From NCBI RefSeq assembly GCF_033118175.1, contig NC_083698.1, forward strand, positions 73,935,001 to 73,999,000: a DNA stretch of 64,000 nt, written 5' to 3'. Within the stretch, counting starts at the first letter, position 1; each line of letters starts with the position of its first letter. The translations under genes and the position numbers were made by a program. Shown here piece by piece: positions 45,693-58,325 of the stretch. A model generated the notes under the pieces. The model worked only from the letters and a program-made list of their open reading frames with translations. It did no database searches and was not told where the DNA came from. The stretch is from Dama dama. Taxonomy: Eukaryota > Chordata > Mammalia > Artiodactyla > Cervidae.

Positions 45693-45920
45693 GGCTTAGC
45701 ATTTTTTACAGGGCTTCCCAGGTGGCACGAGTGGTAAAGAACCCGCCTGCCAATGCAGGAGACATAAGAGATGAGGGTTTGATCCCTGTGTCAGGAAGAT
45801 ACCCTGAAGAAGGAAATGGCAACCCACTCCAGTACTCTTGCCTGGAGAATCCCATGGACAGAGGAGCCTGGTGGGCTGCAGTCCATGGGGCTACAAAGAG
45901 TCCGACGTGACTTAGCACAC
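45657..45920 (+). mobile_element. TA microsatellite followed by a Bov-tA SINE
   Basis: A pure TA tract occupies about 45657-45688. After about 22 bases a full sense Bov-tA begins ('gggcttcccaggtggcacg') and ends 'gtccgacgtgacttagcaca'. A small insertion (agatga...) follows the 'caggagacataag' block. AACT repeats lie earlier at 45565-45581. Confidence 0.9.
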
Positions 45921-47802
45921 ACCAAATATACATTTAGCTCTGTAGCTTAGTCTTTCAAGCTCTTATCCAGACTGAGAGTCAACATTATAAATATACTGTC
46001 ACTGGGGAGATGGCTGCTAAAAGGACAGTAGACACTCCTTGTCCAGACTCACAAGGGTCATGGGAGCCAACCTGGGAATGACCTTTTGGTGGAAATCATT
46101 CCCATCTGCATGGTTGCCTTCCCAACCCCACCCCTGACCTTTCCCCCCACAGTTCACTAAGAGCCGAGCTGGACTATGTGTGTGAAGAGTGAGAGGGCAG
46201 GAGAGAGGCTGAGAAACCTCCAGGCCGCCTTGTTTTCAAGCTCCTCTGGGTCTGGGAAACATGGAAGAGTCCTGTTTCCAACATCAAAGGCCCATCATCA
46301 AAGCCTCTATTAAATCTGCAAAGTATTCTACACCGAGTATACTGGGGAGAAAGGAATACAATTTATACTGAGTGTACTGGGGAGAAAGGGATATAATTTC
46401 CTTGTGTAAATACACAGTCGAACCTGGCAGTCAAGAACTTAACATTCACCCTTGACTGCTTTCAAGTAACATCAAAGATGCATGACACACAGTGTCGGCA
46501 ACCTGTCTGACTTGCTACTTAATTAGTTCCTAGTCTGGATAATGTCACAGGTGGAGCTGTCATAAATTGAGAACTCATTTCCTAAAGGTGTGATATTATT
46601 TAAATCGGGGTTCTGTTCATGGAGGTCCTTTCTACATCATAAAACTAGCAAAATGTCATAAAATTAAATGTATGATTTTACAAAATTGAGTGTGTAAAAC
46701 CAAACATGAGAGAAGGCTCAGCACAAACACGACTTTGGGGAATTTTTTTTGCACGTCTGATGCTGAGGCTTCTTAAAAGTCTGAGTTCACTGAAGGCTGG
46801 GCTGCAAAGACCATCCCTTCCTGGCAAGTGTTCCCTTGGGAAGCATGGGTGACTATGTCTTGCAGCAAGGATTTTTTAAATTTATAATGCACATGACACA
46901 TTCAAGGGAAAAAACAAGAGCTCCAGGTGCCTGGCGCATGCTGTTAGGGTTTCACCAGGTGATCTCTAAGGCCACTGTAGCATCAGCCTCCTGGGACTAC
47001 ATGTGTCCACACCTGCCTTCAAGAAATGTCTCACAAGCACTCCCATGGTCTATTGCGGTGTAACCGCCCACTTTTGACATTCTAGTAAGAAATCAGTAAC
47101 CTGGAAAAAGAGAACTGTTTACAGAATGAATCTACCTGATTTCTTTCAGAAGAGAACAAGAAAATTTCCAAATTGTCTCCTTTCCCCTGTATTTTCCTGT
47201 AGGAAACAGGTATTCAAAGAAGTATCTATTCCCCTTCCACTTTATTTCAAATGAAATTTGCCCAAGTTTCCTTGAGGAGTCAACCTCCCTGTTACACATT
47301 GCACACTTCTCCTTGAGTGTGCCTTCACGCAATGCAGACTGAACACTGCTGCTGATACAGAACAGTTTGGATGCAGTACGGCGTGTGGAAGGTGTCACAG
47401 CGTACCATCCAGCAGCAATTGTGGGTGGCACCTGGATCCCCAGGACTGGCATCACCAGGAAGCCCACAAAGAGTCGGACATGACTGAGCAACTAAACCAC
47501 CACCACCGCCAGCATTCCAAGCCCTGTCTCCACCATGAAGCCTGCACCCACCCAGAAACATTGCTGAAGCTCCATTTCTAGGGCAATGTGTCACTCTTTA
47601 TCTTTCCAGGTACACACATGTGCATTCTCTCCCTGATAAAACTGGCTAGAGGATAAGAATAAAGATTCAACTCTTACTTCCTTGTAACCCAATGACACAC
47701 ACAGACCTGACAAACGTTTGAATAAATCACTGTGAAACATGTCACATCTGGGGTGTGATTCTCCAGCAACCTTAAAACTGGAAAGTGATTCAGTTTTCTT
47801 AC
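45921..47802. other. STK17A intron 3 near exon 3
   Basis: A two-unit tandem repeat of period 35 lies at 46329-46398, with the shared core ACTGGGGAGAAAGG. A Bov-tA 3' scrap lies at 47462-47500 ('cacaaagagtcggacatgac'). The rest is unique and no further exon is seen. Confidence 0.5.
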
Positions 47803-47947
47803 CTTCAAATCAAGATGAACGACATCATGAGCGTGTAGGAAGCAAACACCTTCTAAAATCTGCCTCATGAGTCTCTGAACATCTTTTTCTGTGAAGGCTT
47901 CATCTCTGTCTGCAACACACTGGTCAAAGATTTCACCTCCAGCCGCA
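47803..47947 (-). CDS. STK17A: STK17A exon 3: catalytic loop
   Basis: 145 bases from acceptor cttttctag to donor aag|gtaaga. It completes a split Tyr codon (TA|T), then encodes AAGGEIFDQCVADRDEAFTE, KDVQRLMRQILEGVCFLHAH and DVVHLDLK. The last block is the catalytic loop: this family has HLD in place of the usual HRD, keeping the catalytic Asp and the Lys. It continues as PQN in exon 4. Small differences from human (DEAFTE for EEAFKE, CFLHAH for HFLHTR) are at surface positions. Confidence 0.97.
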
Positions 47948-48033
47948 CTAGAAAAGAGGAGAAGCACAATTTAAGTAAAGAGGAAAAGGACTCATTAAAA
48001 ATAGTTAAGTCTTTTTGTTTCTAATATTTATAC

Positions 48034-48388
48034 ACATTCAGTTCAGTTCACTCAGTCGTGTCCAACTCTTTACGACCCCATGAATCGCAGCACACCAGGC
48101 CTCCCTGTCCATCACCAACTCCCAGAGTTCACTCAAACTCATGCCCATCAAGTAGGTGATGCCATCCAGCCATCTCATCCTCTGTCATCCCCTTCTCCTC
48201 CCACCCCCAATCCCTCCCAGCATCAGGGTCTTTTCCAATGAGTCAACTCTTCGCATGAGGTGGCCAAAGTATTGGAGTTTCAGCTTCAGCATCAGTCCTT
48301 CCAATGAACACTCAGGACTGATCTCCTTGAGGATGGACTGGTTGGATCTCCTTGCAGTCCAAGGGACTCTCAAGAGTCTTCTCCAACG
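48034..48388 (-). mobile_element. BovB LINE 3' end
   Basis: The antisense copy begins with the CAGTTCAGTTCA tail and covers the end of ORF2 (QYFGHLMRRVDSLEKTLML, SNQSILKEISPECSLEG on the - strand). It is strongly 5' truncated and lies about 90 bases upstream of STK17A exon 3 in transcript direction. Confidence 0.93.
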
Positions 48389-50436
48389 AAGGAATTCTTA
48401 TTTAGATAGACTATTAATTTGAATGTGTGTAAACTTTCGTCTATTTACATGCTGAAATCCACTTTTAAAAATAAAATCTTTAATATGAGCTCATTTTAGC
48501 ATTTCCAAAGCTAAATAAAAACAGCTTAAAAAACTTTTAAGAACTAAACCTAAGTGGCAAAATATATTAACAGTTTCAAGTAAAAAAATTTTCAAGAATT
48601 TTTGGTTACAGAATACATAAAAACATTATTTTTGCAAAAAATGCAAATAATGAAAATAAAGCAAATACCCTCCACTGATGACCTGTTCCCCAATCCAAGA
48701 GCCACACTTAGAGGTAAGCTCTTAGCACTTGGCCATACTCCATCCTTCCAGTTTTGTTTTTAAAAACCACACTTAAAATGCATACAAAAGTATCAGTTTC
48801 GTGGATTTTTAAAGAACACATAAATGGTAACACAGGACATATTCTACTGATCCTGTACTATTACTTTTTTAAAGCTAAATATGCCTTATGTGTTTTTTCC
48901 ATAATGGTTTTTTATCTATCTACCTCATGATTTTTCATTTCTACAATCTTGTGTAATAGATAAACCATAGTTTATATATGAAACGTCCCAAAAGGCAAAT
49001 TTATAGAGAAAGAGAACACAGAAGTATCTGCCTGGGGCAGGGGGTGTATAATGTGCATAAGGATGTTACTGAAAGCATACAAATGTTTTAAAACGGGTTT
49101 ATTGTGATGGTTGCACAACTTGGTAAACTTACTAAAATGCACTGAATTACACATTTGAAGCCTGTGAATTATATACTGTGTAAAGTATGCCTCAATAAAA
49201 TAATTTTTAAAACCTCATACTTTACTTAGGACTGTGCTTCTGAAACTTCGGTAGCTATGACTCAGACTCACAAAAGAGCAGTACGGACTTCTAGTTTCTT
49301 CTACCCTCTGGCCAACGCAACTCAGTTCCTGTTTTTTCCCTGTGAATAATTTTGCTAATAAAAAAAAATAATTTATAATTTTTCCTTTCCTTTCAGCAGA
49401 AGTTCCATATTTAAACAATTTTTCCTTACCATAAATGACAACTCATGTCATACTTCAAATTTTCTTTTGTGTTTAAAAAAAAAAAAAAAAAGACTGGGTT
49501 GCTTTCATGAAGTTGCTACAGAATTAATGTGAAATATATAACACCAGGGAGCCGTGCTTCTGTCAAACAAAAGCTACTCATTCATTTCCTTTTCATAAGG
49601 TAACTTAGTTCTCTTCTTCCTTTTCCATTAGGGCAACCTATTCTCCAATTGTGTCTAGATAAGGAAACAAAAATTTTCACAAAAATCATATAAGAAGAAA
49701 AAAAAAAATCATATAAGAACCTACTTAAGTTTAGTTAAAGAACTGCAGGTGATAAGAGTGAAAGAAAATAATTCATTGGCTGGTTTAGATTTTCATTTTG
49801 GTTAAACCTATACAACTCTTTTGTTATATTTTAATTACCATATGAGAAAACCACACGTGAAAGCATCAAAACGATTTTTATGTAATTAACTGTAAAATGG
49901 CCATGACATATTCAGGCAAAGTTAAAAGTACTATTTAATTAGAAAGAAAGGAAATAGTGAGCATTTACAGCAAAAAAAATCGTAAATTCATGACAGCCTG
50001 ACAGCGCTGTCTGCTGTGAACAGGGAGATAAGATGAGCTGAGTCCACGCGGCCCCAGCAGCTACAGACGCACCAGGGCGCGATGTGCAGTCAGGGCCGAG
50101 TCTGCACACCCAGGCCACCACCTGCGGGGTCACTCAGGACAGCCCGTGCGCCTCAGCTGGGACAGAGGACTGTCCTTCAGTTGCCGGAAAGTTTCTTAAG
50201 CTCAATTTTCTGTCCTCTGGGCCCCTCAGCTCAACACCACCATCCAGCATAAAACCAAACAGAGCTCGATTTACACAAATTCAAGGATCTCTTTACCTAA
50301 GATTAAGAACAATTTATTATTAGTCTTTTCCACTAGCTATTCACTCATTCTTGCTTTAACAAAAGGATTTCCTCTGTTTTCCCAAACACAAGATATGAAG
50401 GGCAAAGTTAGTTTTCTAAAAATTCTGATGGCTATA
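48389..50436. other. STK17A intron 2, no gene
   Basis: AT-rich sequence. 49090-49200 carries an old repeat-like end ('aactgtgaattatatactgtg', 'tatgcctcaataaaa' style). An A-run lies at 49475-49491. 50020-50230 is locally GC-richer without a recognisable exon. Confidence 0.4.
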
Positions 50437-50537
50437 TTGGGTTGGCCAATGGGTTGTGCCACAAGATCTTATGGGGAAAAAGGAAAAGAAAAGGAAAAAA
50501 AAAAAAAAGACTTGAAAGAACTTTTTGGCCAATCCAA
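50437..50537. mobile_element. Mariner-type miniature DNA transposon
   Basis: About 101 bases bounded by terminal inverted repeats TTGGGTTGGCCAA and TTGGCCAATCCAA (12 of 13 paired), inserted after a TA (50435-50436). The interior holds an A-rich stretch and 'gaaagaactttttggcc'. This matches the short Tc1/mariner copies common in ruminant genomes. It has no transposase. Confidence 0.85.
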
Positions 50538-51411
50538 CACTTCAAACAGAGACTACTGTAAAGAAGCTATATAAGCCAGCCTTCAGTGATCAGTAAGGCT
50601 TACGTACCCTCTAGGTACAATGTACAATCACCAAGTCATTTACCCTGTTTACATTTAAGCCTGACCCATTAACCAACTGTCATTTAAACTAATGGAACCA
50701 AGTGAAGTTTTACTATGGAACATCCTGAGATGGTAAAAGCATCTGTCGAGTATGGCAACAGAAAATACAAAAATATTAACATCTGCTTTGCACAAAGCAC
50801 CTTCATTCACATAGAAGCTAGAATAGCAGGAAGAGTTTTGCTAGGCCCATCTTTCGCTACAGCAAAATTTTCATTTTTATCGTAGTACTCTAGTAGTGCT
50901 TATTTTCCATGACTTTAAATTATTCAAAAATTAAGTTTAATTCATATAACTTTTTATCCAAGTATTTTTTACAGAATGATTAACTGAAGGATTTTTCAAA
51001 AAATTTTACTAAAACTATTTTTATAGAAAATATTAAGAACTATGAGTTTCAACTTTCTATTGGTCCTCAGAAAATTATCTCTTTGTTTACATTATTCAGA
51101 GTCAAATAAATGATGTTTAGAAGGTAAGATTAACTGAGTTCCCCTGGCAGCCTGCACCTTAGCGAGCTCATAGCTCCCAATCTGACACCAAACACTCCTT
51201 TTTCTATCTAAACTAGCATTTCCATTTCTATCCTGCTTAGAGGCCCAGTATGGATCTTTACTTCCTCACTATTCAAATTTAACAAATATCATTCAAATAT
51301 ATTAGAGGCCCTGTGCTATGTGCTAGCAATAAAGAGATAAATTATGAATAAGTATGTATGAGATTTCTTGTACTAGTGGGGAAGAAAAAAATGAAAGATA
51401 TTTTTAAGAAT
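50538..51411. other. STK17A intron 2, no gene
   Basis: Unique AT-rich sequence, nothing recognised. Confidence 0.35.
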
Positions 51412-51550
51412 ATGGAAGATCCCCTGGAGAAGGAAATGACAACCCACTCCAGTATTCTTGCCTGGGAAGTTCCATGAACAAAGGAGCCTGGTGGGCTACA
51501 GTCCATGGGGTTGCAAAGAATTGGACACAACTTATCGACTAAACAACAAC
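51412..51550 (+). mobile_element. Bov-tA SINE, 5' truncated
   Basis: Begins inside the element at 'ggaagatcccctggagaagg' and runs to 'ttggacacaacttatcgact'. The tRNA-like promoter half is missing. Confidence 0.88.
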
Positions 51551-51710
51551 AAATGCATAAATATATCTAGGTATGAAATTACACATCAAGTTATTGATAA
51601 TTTAGCAAGTGAGCAATTAATTGGAAGGAAAAAAATATTAGAAAGATTATACTTATTCTCAGTCTTCAAGAATGGACAGGAACCCACTAGATGAAATGGC
51701 CAAGAGTGAG

Positions 51711-51900
51711 GGGACTTCCCTGGTGATCCAGTGGTTGAGACCTCCCTTTCCAATGCAGGGGATGTGGGTTGGATCCCTGGTTGGGGAGCTAAGATCCCAC
51801 ATGTCTCAAGGCCCAAAACCCAAAACTTAAAACAGAAGCAGTACTGAAACAAACTCAATAAAGACTCAAAAAAAACAAACAAACAAACAAACAAATAAAT
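51711..51900 (+). mobile_element. CHR-type SINE with CAAA-repeat tail
   Basis: 'gggacttccctggtgatcca' head, 'ttggatccctggttggggag' middle, then a longer 3' body and a tail of A-run plus CAAA tandem units (51865-51897). Confidence 0.9.
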
Positions 51901-52129
51901 CCAAAGAGTCCATACTAGCAAGTATGGACACATATAAGGGTGGTGTGAAAATACAGGATATACTCCAGAAGGATAAGGAGCTATTTCCCCTTGCAGCCAA
52001 ATGCTATGGAACTTGCCCTCTAGCCATAAACAATGAGCCAAATATATGAATCAAGTATTTTCAGACATAAGAACAACAGGCAGTTAAGACCATGATCCCT
52101 AAGGTGGGGGCACAAACAAGCTGAGCTCC

Positions 52130-52312
52130 ATCCTCAGTTTATAACTCAGTTGGTAAAGAATCCGCCTGCAATGTGGGAGACCTGGGTTGGGAAGATCCCC
52201 TGGAGAAGGGATAGGCTACCCACTCCAGTATTCTGGCCTAGAGAATTCCATGGACTGTATAGTCCATGGGGTCACAAAGAGTTGGACACGACTGAGCTAC
52301 CTTCATTTCAAT
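52130..52312 (+). mobile_element. Bov-tA SINE
   Basis: A sense copy with the head 'ataactcagttggtaaagaatcc' and tail 'agttggacacgactgagcta'. It lacks the 'ttcgatcc' section. Confidence 0.88.
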
Positions 52313-52839
52313 TCCTACTTGGAGGTAATTTATGGAATGCGGTACAGGGCAGGGGAGGAACCCAAGCAGAATATGGCAGGCAGCCATGCTAAGCTGAGAT
52401 GGTAGAGGTTGGGCAAGGCTAAGGCAGCTGGATCTCACAAGCAGAGCACCAGGGAGGAGGGTCCTACACAGAGAGAGATCTGTAGACATCTGTTCAGTCA
52501 TATCCCAGAGTCTTAGACAAGATACTTATATGCACATTCACTGGGTAAAACTGTGAGGTCAGGCAAAAAACTGCCAGGAAATTATAAGCTGAACAATTCT
52601 TAGCATTCAGAAAGGACAGAGGGTATTTGAATGTTGCCCATTTTGAGTAGAAAAACCATGCCAAGCACCTGGGGCATTCCGCAGACCCCCCAGGATGCCA
52701 TATTATAGTCTTATTAAAGGCTAAAGTACTCCTAGACCTGCACTAATAAGGCTGATCCACAAGTAATTTAACTGCCTGCCAAAATAAACACCACCATTCT
52801 TTTAGTGGAAGATCATAAAATCCACCCAAGCACTATGTG

Positions 52840-53215
52840 ATTCTAAACATCTGGCATCCTTCCAAAAATTACTAGACATCTGAAAATGCCATAATTTACA
52901 ACTAACAGGAAAATAAAAACAGACCCAGAGATGATGGAATTGCTAGGTAAGGACTTTAAAACAGGTATTATAAATACACCCAGGGATTTAAAGTAAAATA
53001 TGAACATAACAAGGAGATAGAAAGTATGAAAAGAACCAAATGGAACTTCTAGAGATAAAAAAACAAAAACATTTATAGTGAAGATTTCACTAGGCTTTAG
53101 AGCATATCAGACCCTACAGAAGAACCAGCAAATCTGGAGACAGAAATGGAAGCCATCCGTCTAAAGTATGGGTGGTGGGGTGGAGAAATAATAAACAAGA
53201 CCTAGGGACCTGAGT
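52840..53215 (+). repeat. Old L1/HAL1-like fragment
   Basis: 'gatgatggaattgctaggta', 'aggactttaaaacaggtatt', 'gaaccaaatggaacttctag' follow an old L1 or HAL1 order. No frame survives. Confidence 0.6.
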
Positions 53216-53447
53216 TATGAGAAACCTAGACAGAATATTAAAGAGCATTACTTTGCAGACAAAGGTCTATATAGTCAAAGCTATGGTTTTTTCAGCAGTC
53301 ATGTACAGATGTGAGAGTTAGACCACAAAGAATGCTGAGCACCAAAGAATTGACGCTTTCCAACTGTGGTGCTGGAGAAGACAATTGAGAGTCCTTTGGA
53401 CTGCAAGGAAATCAAACCAGTCAATCCTAAAGGAGATCAACAGCAAA
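53216..53447 (+). mobile_element. BovB LINE internal scrap
   Basis: It is diverged sequence from the C-terminal ORF2 region, 'gagcattactttgcagacaa' to 'ctaaaggagatcaa', corresponding to 7330-7530 of the larger copy in this window. Both ends are truncated. Confidence 0.85.
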
Positions 53448-53477
53448 GGGATTTGAGCGACAATATGGAACAGTTCG

Positions 53478-53578
53478 TGCTTAGTCGCTCAGTCGTGTCC
53501 AACCCCCCATGGAATGTAGCCTGCCAGGTACCTCTGTCCACGGGGCTTCTTCAGGCAAGAATACTGGAGTGGGCTGCC
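53478..53578 (-). mobile_element. Bov-tA SINE fragment
   Basis: Antisense 3' part: 'gtgcttagtcgctcagtcgt' to 'aatactggagtgggctgcca'. It directly precedes an L1 fragment and follows a BovB scrap, giving three repeat classes in 400 bases. Confidence 0.85.
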
Positions 53579-53579
53579 A

Positions 53580-54170
53580 GGCCCTCCTCCCATGCCTTAT
53601 TCACAACAGCCAAGATACAGAAACAACCTAAAGTGTCTGTCAAAACATAAATGGATAAAGAAGATGCAGGATATATATACAATGGACTATTATTCAGCCG
53701 TGAGAAGGAAAGACATTCTACATTCACAACAATGTGGATGGGACTTGGGGCATTGTGCTAAGTGAAACAAGTCACACAGAGAAGGACAGATACTGTATAT
53801 CACACACGTGGAATTTAATAAAACCAAACTCACAGAAACAGAGATTAGAGTGGTGGTTACCAGGGACTAGCAGGTGGGGAACAGGGGAGCTGTTAGAGTA
53901 TAAACTTCTAGTTAGAAGGTAAGTTCTGGGGATCTAATGTAACTATAATTATTATAGTTAATAATACTGTATTATATACTTAAAAGTTGCTAAGAGAATA
54001 GGTCTTAAATGTTCTCACCACAAAAAAGAAATAGTAATTATGTGATGCAGGTGTTAGCTAATGCTCTAACATTGCAAGATATAAGTATATCAAAACACTG
54101 CAGACCTCAAACTTGTAACATAGATATTATATCTTGTAAAGCTGGAGAAAACTAAAACAACTATCTCTTT
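53580..54170 (+). mobile_element. L1 LINE 3' end (L1M-type)
   Basis: 'tattcacaacagccaagata', 'atggactattattcagccgt', 'aacaatgtggatgggacttg', 'gagtggtggttaccaggg' are the ORF2 end and 3'UTR of a mammalian L1. The frame is broken. Confidence 0.85.
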
Positions 54171-57100
54171 CACTAAACATTTTTTGGAGTGAAGGGATTA
54201 TGCTGTTTCCACTTTCCTATTACCAGCGCCCATTAGTATCCAGTGACATGGCAGGTGGAATGAGTAATACAGTAATCATAAATCTGTCTGTTTCCATAAC
54301 AACAATCTGCTGATAGGGCCAAGAATTTTAATACCTCAATGTCTAAAGTCTAATTCGAAGACTTCCTCTTCAAGCAAAATGTAAAACACAAAAAATTTTG
54401 GCCAAACCATATGGTTTTGTGGTTCTAGAATCATGACCATGAAAGCAACAGAAGCCACCAAAAGTTTCTAAGCAAGGGAATAGTATCACCACATCTGTGT
54501 GTTGGTTACCTACCCAATGGGAGCCTGAGGGATGCCCTAGGATTGAAGCTGGGGGATCAACCAATCAGTTACAGGGACAGTCCACAGGAGAGGCAGTGAG
54601 GACCCAACACGGGGAAGGGAAAGGCATCAGCATGGGAGCGAGTTAAGTGGAAGACTAGGTAATTCATCATACAAGAGCATTAAAGGAGACAAAGCAATCA
54701 AGGATAGAGCCAAGGTTTATACTTGAGCGATGAAATAAATAGGGACACCAGTGGAAACGGGGAACAAAACACAGGCATTAGAAGCCCAGCAATGCAGGGG
54801 TGCACACACACTGACCCTGCATTGGTCACAATGCGCAGGTGGATTAAGGGATATGCACTAGAAGCTGGAGCTTAGGTAAAGGTCTAATGTTGGAGACAAA
54901 GATTTGGAAACATCCAGCATGCAAATAAAAGCTGAAGCCACAAAGATGGAGAGTTATCATCCAGGGTAAATGTGCAGATCATAAACGCATGATAAGAGTA
55001 ATGCTAATGAACTGTGGGGAGCACTTATATAGTAGAAGAAGGGGGAAAGGATCTAAGATTAAAAAAAGAGAGAGAGAGCCAGGAAAGCTAAGGAAGAACA
55101 TAATTTCAAGTGAAGAGGGTGTAACATTGAGTGTTTAAAGAGCGTAAGAAGCAGAATGAACACTAAAATGAGAGATCGATTCTGGCAAACAGGGCTGATG
55201 ACCTCATGAAAGTTTTAGAGGAGCAGAAGGCATCAGATTGAAAAGTGATGGAGTATTGGCAGCTAAACAAATGGATGGTTCAATGAAGTAGAACAAAATT
55301 GACTGGAAGGTGAGGAAAGCTGTAAATTCAAAAGAAAAGGGAAAGACAATAGTTCAAGAGTCCAAGCTGAGGACCGGGAATTTTAGGAGAAAAGTGACTG
55401 AATTATTTTAAGATGGATAGAAAAAAATGACTTGAGGTGGGAGGGACTCTTGGAGAGGTTAGAAAAGTGAGTAAAACACACAACACAGGTCCTAGAAAAG
55501 GCAGGAAGAGAATTAAAGAACAGAAGTCAAAGTTTTAGCCTTGGAGTTAAGGAATGGAATCTCTTCCTGGGAACAGAGCAAAGGCAGTGAGAGTGTAAAG
55601 AGTGGGTGATGCTGAGCAGTGTGCATCTGATGGCCTTCATCTTCTCAGGAAAGGAAGAGAAGGCTTGGTATCTAACAAGTGGGAAGTGGGAGACAGTACG
55701 TGTGATCAAAGATTTCATAAGCTCCTGCCCTCCTGCTGGGGATGGTAAAAGAAGAGGATGAGAGATCAGGTAAAGAGTTACAAAACTACACCAAGAGCCC
55801 AGCTGAGGATGGGACTCTTCCTCGTGTAATAAGCAGATGGAAGACTATGCTAATCCTCCCAAGAATGGGCAGGAGGAGAGTCAACAGCTTAGGTCCCGCG
55901 TTTTAAACTGGCAGAATGGATTGCAGAGGAACAGCAAGAAGAAGAGAGGCATCATGTGAGGCACTAGCTGCAGTAACTACCCCAGAGGCGAAGGGAATGT
56001 AAGGGAAGTGAAGGCGGGAGATGACGGAGGACTAAGGGGAGACCGGAGGGAAGGTTCAGAGCAGCTTCTGTGAGAAAGGGAGAGAGAGAGGACGATGATC
56101 AGAGTATCACGTTTCAGACAGTTCCTTTCGGACCAATTTCCAATTCTAACCAATCCTCTCCAGAACAAACTGAAGACCAGAAACCTCTAAACCAAGGTTT
56201 TTTGAAAATGAAAAACAACTTCATTGAGATATAATCCACATAGACTACATTTCTCAACCATTCAATCATTTGTGGTTATTTCTATTACAATGAAAAATTC
56301 ACAGTGGAAAACATGTTCACGCTTTTTGTTGTTCACATTTTAATTTTTTTTTTCTTTGAAAGGATTCCTACAAGGGAAATTACTGAATTAAAGAAATATA
56401 TAAACACAATGCTCTTGAATTATATTATCAAGAGGAAGACATTATTTTAGACTTCTTTAGAAGCCATCTAGATTTCTTCCTCTATAAACTTTTAAACATA
56501 AATAAGGTAATAGTACACATGTTATTTTAAAATTTTAAAACATCTTTCCATGTCAGTGCATTTGTATCTACCATATCTTTTAAAGTGACTGCATAGCAAT
56601 CCATCTTATGACATGATCACTTACTTAACCAACCTCTTTCTATTAAACATTTAGAGTATTTCTTTTCTGTTATATAGATACTACTGAGCTAAATGTTTTT
56701 GTAATACGTCTTGGCATAATTGCCTGATTATCTCCTTGTGAAAAAATTTACGTATAGCAAACTCCTGGGTTAAAGGGTATGTACATATTTTAAGGCTTTT
56801 GATACACACTTCCACACTGTCCTCTGGGAGAGTTATAACAGGTAATACTCTCACTGTGGTATAAATGAGATGATCCAATCCATGAATATCACTTTTCTTT
56901 ATGATGCTTGCCAATCTTATACAGGGCGAAACCGGCAACTTATTTTACATTATAAAAACAAGAATCAATATTTTCCATGTATGTATAGGCTATTTACATA
57001 TATGCTTCCGTGTGGAATTTCTCTTTATATCCTTTGTCCATTTTTTTAAACTAAGAGGTTCATGCTTGTGTGTATACTGGTAAGATCTAGCTATATATTT

Positions 57101-57239
57101 ATAGAAATCATTTAGAGAAATCATTTTGGGTGAACAGATATCAAAACTATTTCCCCCTGAGTTTGTGTTTTCATTTTGTGTTTTACTAATAATGCTCTTG
57201 AATGTATTCAAATCTATCGATCTTCTCCTCTGGCAGGAG
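54171..57239. other. STK17A intron 2, mixed old repeats, no gene
   Basis: 54440-54730 and 54990-55330 have the wording of ancient mammalian LINE tracts (uncertain). 56200-56900 reads as an antisense old L1 3' region ('aacttcattgagatataatc', 'catctttccatgtcagtgca'). A short AG tract lies at 55067-55078. No exon seen. Confidence 0.4.
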
Positions 57240-57560
57240 AAACAACTTCTTTTTTTAATTGGAGTTCAGTTGTTTACAATGTTGTTAGTTTCTGTTGTAC
57301 AGCAAAGTGAATCAGTTCTACAGATGCACGTTTCCTCTATGTCAACACAGAGTATTCAGTAGAGTTTCCTGTGCTATACAGTAGGCTCTCATTAGATATC
57401 TTTTTTTAAATTATTTTTTTAATTGAAGGATAATTGCTTTACAGAATTTTGCTGTTTTCTGTCAAACCTCAACATGAATCAGCCATGCGTATACATGTAT
57501 CCCCTCCCTTTTGAAACTCCTTCCCATCTCCCTCCCCATCCCACCCTTCTAGGTTGATAC
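57240..57560 (-). mobile_element. Two adjacent L1 3' ends
   Basis: 57250-57400 ('ggagttcagttgtttacaat', 'gtacagcaaagtgaatcag') and 57402-57560 ('attgaaggataattgcttta', 'aacatgaatcagccatgcg') are both antisense artiodactyl L1 3'UTR ends, arranged head to tail. The second starts with its own T-rich run. Confidence 0.8.
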
Positions 57561-58112
57561 AGATATCTATTTTACACATAGATACTGTATTATGTCAATC
57601 CCAATCTCCCGGTTCAGCCCACTCCACTCTTTCCCCCTTGGAGTCCATCTGTTTGTCCTCTATGTCTGACAGGATTTCTTAAGAAGAAAAAACTGTCCTT
57701 CACGTTCCAAAGCTGTTTTCTCTGCTGTCCCTACCTACTTATACCCAAATTGAAAGCACAGTATGAATTCCAACAATTATTTCTGAAAGAAGGATTATTA
57801 ACTTAGACCATATGAACATATAAGAAATTATATAAAATGCCTTTTATTATTGTACCAGTTACCTCCTTAAGAAGGCCTCTAATAAGAACGTAAGAGAACT
57901 TTATTTTCAAAAGAATTTCACTAAAGAATGAAGATGAAAAATACAACATATACGTATCCTTGCAAATCTGGGATATGTCGATAAATACATGAAAGTTTTG
58001 GAAAATCTTCAGATTTCCAGAGAACCAGGGCTTGCCAGGTTATCACAGATGAGTGGCATGTATACGGGAGTGTGGACTAGCAAACAAACTCAGTGAGGAG
58101 GACAATACTTAC
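57561..58112. other. STK17A intron 2, start
   Basis: Remaining L1 3'UTR-like text to about 57670, then unique AT-rich sequence up to the exon 2 donor. Confidence 0.4.
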
Positions 58113-58325
58113 TATTCCAGAACTAAGATCATTTCCGATGGCGTCTCGTAGACTTCATGTAAATTAACGACCCATGGATTGTCCTGGGCTAGCTCGAGTA
58201 CAGCGATTTCATGAACTATTTCCATCCGACAATCTTGGCCTTTTCTTCTTTTTCTCATGAACTTGGCGGCAAATTCTTTTCCAGAATCTTTCTTTATGCA
58301 TTTCCTCACCACTGCAAATTTCCCT
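58113..58325 (-). CDS. STK17A: STK17A exon 2: kinase N-lobe
   Basis: STK17A (DRAK1) is a Ser/Thr kinase of the death-associated protein kinase family, mainly nuclear and linked to apoptosis. The 213-base exon (acceptor taattctag, donor gaata|gtaagt) encodes RGKFAVVRKCIKKDSGKEFA, including the end of the Gly-rich loop. The ATP-binding Lys is in FAAKFMRKRRKGQD, the helix-C Glu in EIVHEIAVLE, and the exon then runs through NLHEVYETPSEMILVLEY. It is nearly identical to human. An apparent ATG at 58339 is intronic: the true frame enters at the acceptor from exon 1, which is outside the window. Confidence 0.97.

Noticed and set aside
33515..58325. Assignment to the paralogue STK17B (DRAK2)
   Set aside because: The C-terminal tail and the blocks AADREEAF-like, VVTSYTLGQ and GDFIY agree with STK17A, and COA1 is its expected neighbour.
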